Source: Desulfurivibrio sp044068625 (GTDB taxonomy: Bacteria > Desulfobacterota > Desulfobulbia > Desulfobulbales > Desulfurivibrionaceae). Taken from it: a DNA stretch of 64,000 bases. Positions 56,940 through 64,000 of the stretch are shown here, piece after piece. Under the pieces are notes generated by a model. It did no database searches. It was not told the DNA's origin and saw only the letters and a program-made list of their open reading frames with translations. Within the stretch, counting starts at the first letter, position 1. Each line of letters opens with the position of its first letter. The stretch is from positions 186,001 to 250,000 of the forward strand of contig NZ_JBIPKH010000002.1 in assembly GCF_044068625.1 (NCBI RefSeq). Direction: 5' to 3'. The translations under genes and the position numbers were made by a program.

Positions 56940-58324
56940 CCTTCGGCCTCGATACTGGTCAATACCGCCCGGAGCATCGGCCCGAAATCGTTCTTGCCCG
57001 GACAGACAAAACCGCACAGGGCCAGATCCTCCTCAATCAGTTCCAGGCAGCCCAGCTCCATCGCCTTCTCCACATTGCCGGTGGCGATGCTTTTCAGCAG
57101 GGCGGTGGCGATGATATCCAGGGGCATTACCCGCTCATAACCACCCAGGGGGAAGATGGCCCGCCGCCCCCCCCAGAGGGCGGTGTTCATCGCCAGACGG
57201 CCGCCGCTTTTTTTAAAGCGGGTCAGGACGGAGATAAAGGCGGGAGTGAGGGAAAAACGGTCACGCCCCAGGCCAAGCCAGTTGAAAGGAGCACTGCCCG
57301 CACTCTCGATCAGGGCGCTGACCTGATCGTGATAACGTCCCAAATAAGCAAAGTTGCCGGCGGCTCGACGACCGTCCAGCACCGAGCCGGAGAGCAGGCG
57401 CAAAAGAGGGGGTTCCGCCGCAGCCGTCGCCGGCCCCGAATCGGTCAATTCGCCGGCGCACAATTCAGCCAGGGAGGCGCCCGGCGGGGCTTTGATCAAC
57501 CGGGGATTTTTAACCCCCGGCCCGGCCAGGGCCACCACCCTGGAGGACAACAGACGCCCGGTGCGGAAGAGATGGCCGATGGCAATCAGATCCTGATAGC
57601 CGATCTGCCAGACCTGCTTGCCCGGAGCCACCGGGTCCAGAAAATGGATATGGGTCGAGGCCAAACCGGCCGGATGGGGGCCGGCAAAGCGCGCGGAGGT
57701 GATGCCGGTCAGTTCATCCCCCGGCAGATCAATCCCGGCGGCGGCGCATAAAAATATCTTCGGCACCAAGGTGTGCAGCACCTGCAGGCCGAGCCGGAAA
57801 TCAGCGGCGGCCTTACCGATAACCACGGCCGGATCAGCCGCCAAAGGCCGGGTATCCATGGCGGTAACGAAAAGTGCGGAAGGACGGCGATCGACGGCGG
57901 CCACCTTACCGAATGGCCGGGTCCGCAGAGCCGGCCAAAGCCCGGAATCCAGCAACACCGAACGGACGGTTTCCGCCGGCAGCCCAGGACCCCGCTCCTG
58001 GGCCAGAGCGGGGAAGGTGACCTGATCCTCTCCTTCAATCCTGATCACCAGCGCCTGGAAACGCCGCCGTTCCCCCCGATTGATGGCAATCACTTCCCCA
58101 GCCAGGGGAGCGGTGAACTTGACCCCGGGATTTTTCTTGTCGGTGAAAAGCAGCTGCCCGGCGGCCACCCGTTCCCCCTCCTTGACCGCCAGGGAGGGAC
58201 GCAGGCCGATATAATCATCACCCACCAGGGCCAGATGCCCAACGACGTTACCCGGCTCGATCTCCTGGCGAGGCGGGCCGCTGATGGGCAGATCCAGCCC
58301 TTTTTTGAGGACAAAATGTTGCAT
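56936..58324 (-). CDS. nqrA: Na+-translocating NADH:quinone reductase subunit A
   Basis: A 462-residue soluble subunit on the cytoplasmic face near the quinone site, distantly related to RnfC but without Fe-S ligands. FVLKKGLDLPISGPPRQEIE, LVGDDYIGLRPSLAVKEGER and FTDKKNPGVKFTAPLAGEVI are NqrA hallmarks. Its start is 2 bases after the apbE stop, and the operon order apbE-A-B-C-D-E-F-M is complete. The likely acceptor is menaquinone, given mqnB and mqnD in this window. Confidence 0.95.
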   Translation of the reverse strand: MQHFVLKKGLDLPISGPPRQEIEPGNVVGHLALVGDDYIGLRPSLAVKEGERVAAGQLLFTDKKNPGVKFTAPLAGEVIAINRGERRRFQALVIRIEGEDQVTFPALAQERGPGLPAETVRSVLLDSGLWPALRTRPFGKVAAVDRRPSALFVTAMDTRPLAADPAVVIGKAAADFRLGLQVLHTLVPKIFLCAAAGIDLPGDELTGITSARFAGPHPAGLASTHIHFLDPVAPGKQVWQIGYQDLIAIGHLFRTGRLLSSRVVALAGPGVKNPRLIKAPPGASLAELCAGELTDSGPATAAAEPPLLRLLSGSVLDGRRAAGNFAYLGRYHDQVSALIESAGSAPFNWLGLGRDRFSLTPAFISVLTRFKKSGGRLAMNTALWGGRRAIFPLGGYERVMPLDIIATALLKSIATGNVEKAMELGCLELIEEDLALCGFVCPGKNDFGPMLRAVLTSIEAEG

Positions 58325-58326
58325 AA

Positions 58327-59364
58327 TCAGACGGGGAAACCGGCGGTTTGGCTGACACTCAAATCCTTGCGCACGAAATAGCCCTCGCAGCCGGGAAAGA
58401 CGGTCAGCAGGTCCATGGCCTGCTGGGCCCCCAGCACCAGAGAGGCGGTGGCCAGAGCGTCGGCCAGGGCGGCGTTGGGGGCGGTGATGGTCACCGCCGC
58501 CAGCTCCGGCGAGGAAAATCCGGTCCGGGGGTCGATGATGTGATGATAGCTGAAATCGGAACTGAAGGGCTGATAATAGTCCCCTGAAGTGGCCACCGCC
58601 AGGCTGTCGGCGTTGATCACCGGCAAGGGCAGGGCCAGCTGGGGACGGGGATTCCGGATCCCGATCCGCCAGGGTTCCCGGCCGGGCTTACCCCCCTTGA
58701 CCAGCAGGTCTCCGCCGGCCTCGACATAGATCTGTCGGCAGCCGTGGGCGGCCAGGGTGGCGGCTCCCTGATCCACGATATGGCCCTTGGCGATCCCGTC
58801 CAGGGTAATGGCCATGCCGCCGGCGGCCAGACTCACCCTACCGCCCTCCAGCCGAACCCCGCGAAAATCAACCTGCCGGCGGGCGGCGGCAATGGCGGCC
58901 CGCCCCTCATCTCCGACGATAACCGCCGGTTGCTCGGCCAGCCGCTGGTAAAGTTCCAGCAATGGCAGCATGGTGATGTCAAAGGCGCCGGCGCTGGCCT
59001 CGCTCACCCTGCCCGCCAGCTGGAGCAGGGCCTGGAGATCAGCGCCGGCCGTCTCCAGGGTGCCGGTCCGGTTGAGAACCCCAACCTCGCTCTCCTCGCG
59101 AAAACGGCTCAACTGACCCTCCAGCTCGGCCATTCGGGCCAGAGTCGCGGTCACCGCCGCCTCGGCCTGCTCCCGATCCCGGCTGTAAACGGTAAGGTTG
59201 ACCACCGTCCCCAGCATGGCCTGACTGCGCCGCACCACCCGCATTCCGGCTTCACCGCAGCCTAAAAGTGGCAACCCCAGAACTCCGGCGGCCCCGGCCA
59301 GGGCGAAGATCTGTAAAACCTGACGGCGGTTAATACCTCTCTGTTTCCTGCTGTTGCCTGTCAT
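58327..59364 (-). CDS. apbE: FAD:protein FMN transferase
   Basis: Attaches FMN from FAD to threonines of NqrB and NqrC at the periplasmic face. The 345-residue protein has a signal with NRRQVLQIFALAGAAGVLGL and LPLLGC, suggesting a Tat-exported lipoprotein. Catalytic and flavin motifs include LGTVVNLTVYS, SEASAGAFDITMLPL, TLDGIAKGHIVDQ and SYHHIIDPRTGFSSPE. It is the first gene of the nqr operon, with AAGGAG before the ATG, which fits its role. Confidence 0.95.
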   Translation of the reverse strand: MTGNSRKQRGINRRQVLQIFALAGAAGVLGLPLLGCGEAGMRVVRRSQAMLGTVVNLTVYSRDREQAEAAVTATLARMAELEGQLSRFREESEVGVLNRTGTLETAGADLQALLQLAGRVSEASAGAFDITMLPLLELYQRLAEQPAVIVGDEGRAAIAAARRQVDFRGVRLEGGRVSLAAGGMAITLDGIAKGHIVDQGAATLAAHGCRQIYVEAGGDLLVKGGKPGREPWRIGIRNPRPQLALPLPVINADSLAVATSGDYYQPFSSDFSYHHIIDPRTGFSSPELAAVTITAPNAALADALATASLVLGAQQAMDLLTVFPGCEGYFVRKDLSVSQTAGFPV

Positions 59365-59522
59365 GATAGATGTCTCCTTGCGCTGAAGTATGACGGCGCA
59401 AGCTGGTTTCGTCCATCGATTTTTCTTTTTGAAAACCGCTTTTTTTGATACCTAATGGGTGATCTTGCCCGCTGGTCGGCAAACGGTCAAAATGGATTAA
59501 AAATGGATCACGGTGGTAAATT

Positions 59523-60548
59523 GTGCTCAGGTTAAGCTGTCTGCTCTACTTCGCGTTGACCGGCCTCAGCGGTTATCTCTATGGTCTCGGGCCACAACTC
59601 GCTCCCGGGGTAAACGCCCATGGCTTGATCGGGGTGCTGGGTTTCGGCTATACCTCTTTTCTCCATTTCCTGGTTACACCCCAACGCTATGGCCCCAAGG
59701 CCTCCCGGCTGCGCAACCTGCTGGCCGGCCTCTCTCTCCTCCTGGTAGCTGGAGCCCTGGCGGGCAGCTCAGCCCTGCTCAACGGCGCCGCCCTGGGCTA
59801 CCTGCTGACCACCATTTTGCTGGGGCTTGGCGGCAAAGCCACCGCCAACCGCCGCGAAGACCGCTTCCTGCAAACCGCGGTCCTGATCTCCATCCTGAGC
59901 TGGATCTATTTTCTCTATTCCTGGAACTTTGCCTCATTCTGGCAGCTCGAACTCCGGTTTTCCCATATCCTGCTGGCCTTCTCCTTTCCCCTCTCCCTGC
60001 TGCTCTTCTCCCGCTATCTCGATCTGCTGCAGATCTCAACCAAACAGGCCGGCCTGACCCTGGTCGTCCTGGTAAGCGGGGTGCTGGCGATGTTTGCCGG
60101 GATGCTGCTGGGCTGGTCCTGGCTGGAAACTTCCAGCGCCGGGGTGTTGCTGTTGCTGATCGTGTTCTATCTACTCAAATCCGCCGGCCAGCGCGATATT
60201 TTGCTGACAATCGCCTTCGGCGGTCTGCTGCTCACCGGGGCCAGCGGCATCTGGTATGTTATGGTTTATGGTCAGAATTACAGCCGAATCCTGCTCGCGG
60301 CCCACGCCCATCTGGCCCATTTCGCCTGGGCGGCCTACGGAATTTACCACCTGCTGATGAATCAGGCCGGTTACGGAGTCGGGAGGCAGGCCATCTTCTT
60401 TGCGCCGCTGTTCCTCGCCCTGGCCGGCCTGATCACTTGGATGCTCCAACCGGTTGCCTGGCTGCTGCCCGCCAGCCTGCTGCTCTTTCTCGCCTCGGGC
60501 CTCTCTCTGCCCCTGACCTTGTTGGCCAAAACCTCCCGACAAAATTAA
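59523..60548 (+). CDS. Polytopic membrane protein with conserved-looking histidines, unknown function
   Basis: A 341-residue protein with roughly ten TM helices, starting at GTG 59523. Histidines fall inside helices: NAHGLIGVLGFGYTSFLHFL near the N-terminus, RFSHILLAFSFP in the middle, and AAHAHLAHFAWAAYGIYHLL near the C-terminus. The AHAHLA pattern recalls haem or copper ligands in NnrS-like and haem-copper oxidase subunit I-like membrane proteins, but I cannot assign the family. It is divergent from the apbE-nqr operon and is followed by gnd after 83 bases. Confidence 0.7.
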   Translation: MLRLSCLLYFALTGLSGYLYGLGPQLAPGVNAHGLIGVLGFGYTSFLHFLVTPQRYGPKASRLRNLLAGLSLLLVAGALAGSSALLNGAALGYLLTTILLGLGGKATANRREDRFLQTAVLISILSWIYFLYSWNFASFWQLELRFSHILLAFSFPLSLLLFSRYLDLLQISTKQAGLTLVVLVSGVLAMFAGMLLGWSWLETSSAGVLLLLIVFYLLKSAGQRDILLTIAFGGLLLTGASGIWYVMVYGQNYSRILLAAHAHLAHFAWAAYGIYHLLMNQAGYGVGRQAIFFAPLFLALAGLITWMLQPVAWLLPASLLLFLASGLSLPLTLLAKTSRQN

Positions 60549-60631
60549 TTGCCCTTGGTGGTAACTGTGTTAGCATCGAACAAAGGTTAAATGATCCTTT
60601 TTTTTATCGCAAGCTGACTAAGGAGAAAAAA

Positions 60632-61540
60632 ATGCAAATCGGCATGATCGGACTGGGAAGAATGGGAATGAACATGTGCCGCCGCCTGTTGCGGGGCGAT
60701 CACATGGTGGTGGCCTACAACCGCACCCCGACCAAAACCGAGGAACTGGCCCAGGATGGAGCAATCCCCGCCTACAGCCTGGGGGAGCTGGTCGCCAAAC
60801 TTGAAACTCCGCGGGTGGTCTGGCTGATGCTGCCGGCCGGGGCCACGGTGGATCAACACCTGGAGGAGCTGGCCCAACTGCTCAGCCCCGGCGACCTGGT
60901 GATTGAGGGCGGCAACACCTTTTATAAGGATGACCTGCGCCGCGCGGCCTTGATGGAGAGCAAAAAGATTCACTATCTCGATGCCGGAGTCAGCGGGGGA
61001 ATCTGGGGACTGCAGGTGGGCTACTGCACCATGGTTGGGGGAGAAAAGAGCGATTTCGACCGGATCGAACCGCTGCTTGCCACCCTCTCCCCCCCCGAAG
61101 GTTATCTCTACTGCGGCCCCCATGGCGCCGGCCATTATGTCAAGATGGTCCACAACGGCATCGAATACGCCATGATGCAGGCCTACGGGGAAGGTTTCGC
61201 CCTGCTGGAAGCCTCCCCCTACGGCAAGGAGCTTGATTACTCGGCGGTCTCCCATCTCTGGAACCAGGGCAGCGTCATCCGTTCCTGGTTGTTGGAGCTA
61301 CTGGTGCCGGCCTTCGCCAAAGATCCGCGCCTGACCGAGATTACCGGCCATGTCGATGATTCCGGCGAAGGCCGCTGGACCGTGCAGGAGGCGGTTGAGC
61401 GCGGGGTGGCGGCCCCCACCATCGCCATCTCTCTGTTTCAAAGGTTCCAGTCCCGCAACCCCAACGCCTTTGAAAACCGGGTACTGGCCGCGCTGCGCCG
61501 TGAATTTGGCGGCCATGCCGTGGTCTCCGCCAAAAAATAA
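60632..61540 (+). CDS. gnd: 6-phosphogluconate dehydrogenase, decarboxylating (short NAD-type)
   Basis: Oxidises 6-phosphogluconate to ribulose 5-phosphate and CO2. The 302-residue protein is the short GndA/YqeC form, not the 470-residue form. The Rossmann motif is IGMIGLGRMGMNMCRRLLRG, and NRTPTKTEE after it suggests NADP- or NAD-linked use (undecided). SGGIWGLQVGYCTMVGGEKS and GHYVKMVHNGIEYAMMQAYG hold the catalytic Lys and Asn. AGGAGAAAAAA precedes ATG 60632. zwf follows 8 bases later. Confidence 0.93.
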   Translation: MQIGMIGLGRMGMNMCRRLLRGDHMVVAYNRTPTKTEELAQDGAIPAYSLGELVAKLETPRVVWLMLPAGATVDQHLEELAQLLSPGDLVIEGGNTFYKDDLRRAALMESKKIHYLDAGVSGGIWGLQVGYCTMVGGEKSDFDRIEPLLATLSPPEGYLYCGPHGAGHYVKMVHNGIEYAMMQAYGEGFALLEASPYGKELDYSAVSHLWNQGSVIRSWLLELLVPAFAKDPRLTEITGHVDDSGEGRWTVQEAVERGVAAPTIAISLFQRFQSRNPNAFENRVLAALRREFGGHAVVSAKK

Positions 61541-61548
61541 ACTAAGCT

Positions 61549-63123
61549 ATGGTTATGGACAACACCACCAACCCGGGCCAACGAAGCAGCGACCAGGGAA
61601 CCTGCGCCCTGCGCGGCGGCAACGACCTGCCCTCCTGCTCCATTGTGATTTTCGGCGCCTCCGGCGATCTTACCGCCCGCAAGCTGATCCCGGCCCTGCT
61701 CAACCTTTTCCGGCATCATTGTTTGCCCCCGCGCTTCAATATCGTGGGGTGCGGGCGCAGCCCCATGGATCACGATGCCTTTCGTCGCAGCCTGGCGGAG
61801 TTTCGCCAGCAAAACCAGCCTGATGACGATCCGACCGCTTGGCAGAAATTCGCCCCCCGGATCTTTTATCAGGAGTTGCGCTACGATCAGCCGGCGGACT
61901 ATCTCGTCCTGGCCGAACTGCTGGCCCGCCTGGACCGGGAGCATGGGGTGGCCCCCAACCGGGTCTTTTACCTGGCGGTGCCCCCCTCGCTCTATCCCCT
62001 GATCGGGGCGCGCATCGGCGAGGCAGGCCTGGCGGCCGCCACTGCCGAGGAAAACTCCAGCCAGGTCCCTTGGTCGCGAATTGTGGTGGAAAAACCCTTC
62101 GGCCACGACCTTGCTTCGGCGGTGGAGCTGGACCGGGTTCTGCACAACAGTTTCGCCGAACGGCAGATCTTCCGGATCGACCACTATCTGGCCAAGGAAA
62201 CGGTGCAGAACATTTTGATGCTGCGCTTTGCCAACGCCATCTTCGAACCCCTCTGGAACCGAAGTTATATCGATTACGTAGGGATCCTCAGCGGGGAAAA
62301 ACTGGGGGTTGAACACCGGGCCGGTTTTTACGAATCGGCCGGAGTGCTGCGGGATATGTTCCAAAACCATATGATGCAGCTGCTGGCCCTGACCGCCATG
62401 GAACCGCCCTCCCGCTTCGAGGCCACCCAGGTGCAGGATGAGAAGGTCAAGGTCTTTCGGGCCCTGAAACCTTTGGACAGCGGCGACCTGGCCGCCAGCC
62501 TGATCCTGGGCCAGTATGGCCCGGGGACGGTGGCCGGGCGCATGGTGGCGGGCTACCGTCAAGAACAGGCGGTGGCCGCCGATTCCACCACCCCGACCTT
62601 TGCCGCCATGAAACTGCTGATCGACAACTGGCGCTGGCGGGGGGTGCCCTTCTACCTGATCTCCGGCAAACGGATGCCGGCCAAGGAGACCCGGATCGTC
62701 ATCCAGTTCAAGGAGGTACCCCACTCCATGTTCCGCCGGGAAACGGCGGACACCATCCTGGCCAACCGCCTGGTGCTGGGGATCCACCCCGAAGAAAAGA
62801 TCTCGCTGAGCTTTCAGACCAAAAGCCCCCACAGCAAGGAGTGCCTGCAGCCGGTGACCATGAACTTCAACTACGAACGCCGCCGGAACAACCGACCGGG
62901 ATTCGATGCCTATGAAATGGTGCTGCTGGATTGCATTCAGGGAGACCACATGCTCTTCTGGCGGCAGGACGGGGTTGAACTCTCCTGGGCCTTTCTCGAT
63001 CCGATCCTGCGGACCTGCGAGGAGTGCACGGTGGCCGAGAAACTGCTGCAGTTCTACCCGGCGGGCACCCCCGGACCGGAGGCCGCCCACCCCTGGATGA
63101 AAATGTTGAGTGATCCGGAATGA
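61549..63123 (+). CDS. zwf: Glucose-6-phosphate 1-dehydrogenase
   Basis: Oxidises glucose 6-phosphate to 6-phosphogluconolactone. The 524-residue protein has the dinucleotide motif VIFGASGDLTARKLIPALLN, VVEKPFGHDLASAVELDR, and the active-site signature RIDHYLAKETVQNILMLRFA with the catalytic His. The C-terminus is slightly longer than E. coli Zwf. With gnd it forms a two-gene operon; the third enzyme, pgl, is fused to Nudix at the other end of the window. Confidence 0.96.
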   Translation: MVMDNTTNPGQRSSDQGTCALRGGNDLPSCSIVIFGASGDLTARKLIPALLNLFRHHCLPPRFNIVGCGRSPMDHDAFRRSLAEFRQQNQPDDDPTAWQKFAPRIFYQELRYDQPADYLVLAELLARLDREHGVAPNRVFYLAVPPSLYPLIGARIGEAGLAAATAEENSSQVPWSRIVVEKPFGHDLASAVELDRVLHNSFAERQIFRIDHYLAKETVQNILMLRFANAIFEPLWNRSYIDYVGILSGEKLGVEHRAGFYESAGVLRDMFQNHMMQLLALTAMEPPSRFEATQVQDEKVKVFRALKPLDSGDLAASLILGQYGPGTVAGRMVAGYRQEQAVAADSTTPTFAAMKLLIDNWRWRGVPFYLISGKRMPAKETRIVIQFKEVPHSMFRRETADTILANRLVLGIHPEEKISLSFQTKSPHSKECLQPVTMNFNYERRRNNRPGFDAYEMVLLDCIQGDHMLFWRQDGVELSWAFLDPILRTCEECTVAEKLLQFYPAGTPGPEAAHPWMKMLSDPE

Positions 63124-63153
63124 GGACCACCTGAAAACCTGGAGATATTAAAA

Positions 63154-63807
63154 ATGATCGATCTGCATACCCACTGCCTCTTCAGTGATGGCGAACTGGT
63201 GCCGGCGGAACATCTGCGGCGGGTGGAGATCCTGGGCTATCAGGCCATCGCCATCACCGACCACGCCGACCACTCCAACCTGGATTTCATTATTCCCCGA
63301 ATTGCCGCCGCCGCGGCCAAACTGAACCCCCACTCCAAGACCCGACTGCTGGCCGGCATTGAGCTGACCCACGTACCGCCGGAGCTGTTTGCCGAGCTGA
63401 CCGACCAGGCCCGCCGGCTGGGAGCGGAGATTGTGGTGGGCCATGGCGAGACGGTGATGGAGCCGGTGAAACCCGGGACCAACCGGGCGGCCATTCTGGC
63501 CGGGGTCGACATCCTGGCCCATCCCGGCCTGCTCAACCGGGAAGACGCCCAATTGGCGGCCCAAAAAGGGGTTTTTCTCGAGCTCTCCGGCCGCAAGGGC
63601 CACAGCCTGACCAACGGCCATGTGGCCGCCCTGGCCCGTCAGGTGGGAGCCCGGCTGGTGATCAACGCCGACGCCCACGGCCCCGGAGATTTCCTGACGG
63701 CGAGCATGGCCGAAATTGTCGGCCTGGGGGCGGGATTGTCGACCGCGGAATATAAGCAGGTGCGGGCCAATATGGCAGAACTGGTTAAAAGGGCCACCCC
63801 TGCCTGA
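63154..63807 (+). CDS. PHP-domain phosphoesterase, histidinol-phosphatase-like
   Basis: A 217-residue PHP-domain metal hydrolase. Metal-ligand motifs appear in order: DLHTHCLFSDGE (HxH), AITDHADHSN, EIVVGHGETVMEP, VDILAHPGLL and NADAHGPGDF. Homologues include histidinol phosphatases and phosphoesterases of other substrates; the exact activity is not clear from motifs. It follows zwf by 30 bases behind GGAGATATTAAAA and probably shares its transcript. Confidence 0.85.
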   Translation: MIDLHTHCLFSDGELVPAEHLRRVEILGYQAIAITDHADHSNLDFIIPRIAAAAAKLNPHSKTRLLAGIELTHVPPELFAELTDQARRLGAEIVVGHGETVMEPVKPGTNRAAILAGVDILAHPGLLNREDAQLAAQKGVFLELSGRKGHSLTNGHVAALARQVGARLVINADAHGPGDFLTASMAEIVGLGAGLSTAEYKQVRANMAELVKRATPA

Positions 63808-63809
63808 CC

Positions 63810-64000
63810 ATGTTTTTCCGGACCAATTCACCGTTGCCGGTCGCCCCCAATAAAACCGCCAGCTCGCCGCTGGGGCAACTCCTGCTGCTGATCATTCTCT
63901 GGAGCGCCCTCTTTGCCCCGGGGGGTGAGGCCGCCGCAAAGACCCTGAGCTATTTCGGCCAGGGCGGCCAGCAGACGGTGGGGGGCTCCCTGCATGTTCT
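63810..64000 (+). CDS. Exported protein, start of a metallo-beta-lactamase-like fold (cut by window edge)
   Basis: An open frame from ATG 63810, two bases after the PHP stop, to the window end: 63 codons seen. Residues 23-38 are hydrophobic (LGQLLLLIILWSALFA), then PGGEAAAK, a likely signal peptide. LSYFGQGGQQTVGGSLHVL resembles the first strand of MBL-fold hydrolases of the exported RNase-J/YsfC-like kind, but the zinc motif would lie beyond the window, so the family call is tentative. Confidence 0.55.
   Translation, partial: MFFRTNSPLPVAPNKTASSPLGQLLLLIILWSALFAPGGEAAAKTLSYFGQGGQQTVGGSLHV

Noticed and set aside
1..64000. CRISPR arrays, insertion sequences, phage genes, tRNA or rRNA genes
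   Set aside because: No regularly spaced repeats, transposase or integrase motifs, tRNA cloverleaf sequences or rRNA segments were found by eye.

Overview
The window looks like chromosomal DNA of a GC-rich, anaerobic, menaquinone-using bacterium of the Desulfobacterota, most like the Desulfobulbales/Desulfurivibrio group. This is an inference from gene content: futalosine-pathway menaquinone genes, a CooC-type ATPase, a rubredoxin beside a superoxide-reductase-like protein, a multihaem cytochrome conduit, and apparent selenocysteine use. I see no tRNA or rRNA gene, CRISPR array, insertion sequence or prophage. Most of the window is dense housekeeping sequence with ATGA-type overlaps.

Layout. 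1-6010 (minus): hrpB (cut by the window edge), a 6-phosphogluconolactonase-Nudix fusion, a small membrane protein, glucokinase, a CooC-like ATPase and a chemoreceptor. 6168-15786 (plus): recB, a four-S1-domain protein, a binding-protein/histidine-kinase pair, and recD; no recC is present. 15925-18839 (plus): a small two-helix membrane protein, a probable RiPP precursor, its radical SAM/SPASM maturase, a Tat-exported superoxide-reductase-like protein and a rubredoxin. 18905-21238 (minus): a monohaem cytochrome and a GT39-type membrane transferase. 21761-27352 (plus): a four-rhodanese lipoprotein, an outer-membrane porin, a small secreted protein and a pentahaem cytochrome interrupted in frame by UGA. 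This matches the order of the Geobacter extHIJKL outer-membrane electron conduit as I remember it.

27404-41497: xseA, then an anchored TPR-like protein, panD, mqnB, mqnD, ilvB, ilvN, psd, a NapH-like ferredoxin, an M50 protease, a ParB-like protein, a RibD-C reductase, a PhnD-like lipoprotein with a HAMP/CxxC protein, a PP-loop protein and ung. 41518-52237: a MerR-cyclase-like fusion, rlmN, a radical SAM protein, serC, then miaA-pgsA-recJ, purB, a DUF4911-like protein and miaB. 52232-59364 (minus): a complete Na+-NQR operon, apbE-nqrABCDEF-nqrM. 59523-64000: an orphan polytopic membrane protein, gnd, zwf, a PHP phosphoesterase and the start of an exported MBL-like protein.

Two points stand out. 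First, there are two independent candidate selenoproteins, the ExtKL-like cytochrome (UGA at 27029) and the SbtA-like peptide (UGA at 16390 and 16408, with a GGU-loop hairpin downstream). Second, glk, pgl-nudix, gnd and zwf together give glucose phosphorylation and the whole oxidative pentose phosphate branch, while NQR, the menaquinone genes and the cytochrome conduit suggest a respiratory chain that may reach the cell surface.
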